DNA of 32,426 nt from Parabacteroides sp. (GTDB lineage: Bacteria; Bacteroidota; Bacteroidia; Bacteroidales; Tannerellaceae), in the NCBI GenBank assembly GCA_020026285.1, contig JAHHQS010000029.1, positions 1-32,426 on the forward strand, in the 5' to 3' direction. The position numbers and the translations under genes were made by a program. Below, in pieces: positions 32,199 through 32,426 of this stretch; the first letter of the stretch is position 1, and each line of letters begins with the position of its first letter. The notes beneath the pieces are model-generated. The model did not search any database. It was not told the origin of the DNA and saw nothing but the letters and a program-made list of their open reading frames with translations.

Positions 32199-32426
32199 CA
32201 AAGAATTATCCCGGTTATAATATCAGAAAGAATAAAATCGAAACTTTTAAACCTCTTAGGTCTTCTATAAACTTTTTTGACATTTTCAAGATGAACATTC
32301 TCTAACATTTTCATCCATTTTCGGGCTAAAAAGTAACTTTATAATCTTTTTTTGAGCAAAAGGATAACATGCATTTTCTAAAAATTTCTCTTTAAAACAA
32401 AAATCTTCTGTTTTTGACCGTTATTT
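32199..32426. other. Intergenic stretch without a recognisable gene
   Basis: About 230 AT-rich bases upstream of truA. No open frame of credible length and no strong hairpin are seen on either strand. A TAACTTTA at 32333-32340 on the plus strand could be a -7 element for something beyond the edge, but this is weak. Confidence 0.4.

Overview
The window comes from a low-GC member of the Bacteroidales (Bacteroides, Phocaeicola, Parabacteroides or a relative; the genus cannot be fixed from this alone). The evidence is the Bacteroidetes -7 promoter element TAnnTTTG in front of most transcription units, weak or absent Shine-Dalgarno sequences, a DUF3256 protein, a C-terminal chorismate mutase fused to DAHP synthase, and TonB-type outer-membrane barrels. 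Most of it is chromosomal housekeeping and envelope DNA. The only mobile DNA seen is the 3' end of a probable IS4-type transposase at the left edge.

Layout. 1-160: transposase remnant and a possible element end. 255-1685 (-): tRNA nucleotidyltransferase/HD protein. 1832-4567 (+): a lipoprotein of unknown function and a secreted S15/CocE-type serine hydrolase. 4693-7682 (-): an outer-membrane barrel protein behind a membrane-anchored winged-helix regulator. 7903-12755 (-): a TolC / membrane-fusion / two-permease exporter operon with no ATPase gene. 12880-14418 (-): a Crp/Fnr-type regulator behind a coiled-coil membrane protein. 14537-15703 (-): an MscS/YbdG-type channel with a four-copy 22-bp repeat upstream. 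16048-18075 (-): a secreted glycosidase-like/sialate-O-acetylesterase-like fusion. 18271-19967 (+): a GATase-like fragment followed by a GMP synthetase whose glutaminase domain is truncated. 20148-21824 (-): an AspT/YidE-type transporter. 21933-23150 (+): a cyclophilin and a small unknown protein. 23158-24507 (-): a sigma54-dependent response regulator. 24617-25543 (+): OxyR. 25691-29783 (+): an aromatic amino acid operon (leader peptide, prephenate dehydratase, aminotransferase, DAHP synthase/chorismate mutase, prephenate dehydrogenase). 29830-32137 (-): truA, an EamA transporter and a DUF3256 protein.

The strongest unexpected signals are four. (1) A 25-residue leader peptide with eleven Phe/Tyr codons within thirteen sits in front of pheA, with an intrinsic terminator and a complementary antiterminator strand inside the leader gene: ribosome-mediated attenuation of a complete Phe/Tyr operon. 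(2) A tandem pair consists of a 123-residue protein that aligns with the N-terminus of Bacteroidetes GuaA but lacks the catalytic Cys, and a GuaA with an approximately 78-residue deletion that removes the glutaminase triad. (3) A membrane-anchored regulator with ToxR-like parts in reverse order has matching direct-repeat operators at its own promoter and at the promoter of the barrel protein it precedes. (4) A perfect FNR-like palindrome lies near -41 of the exporter operon, next to a Crp/Fnr-family gene.

No tRNA, rRNA, CRISPR array or prophage was seen. All promoter, operator and attenuator calls are read from sequence and have not been tested.
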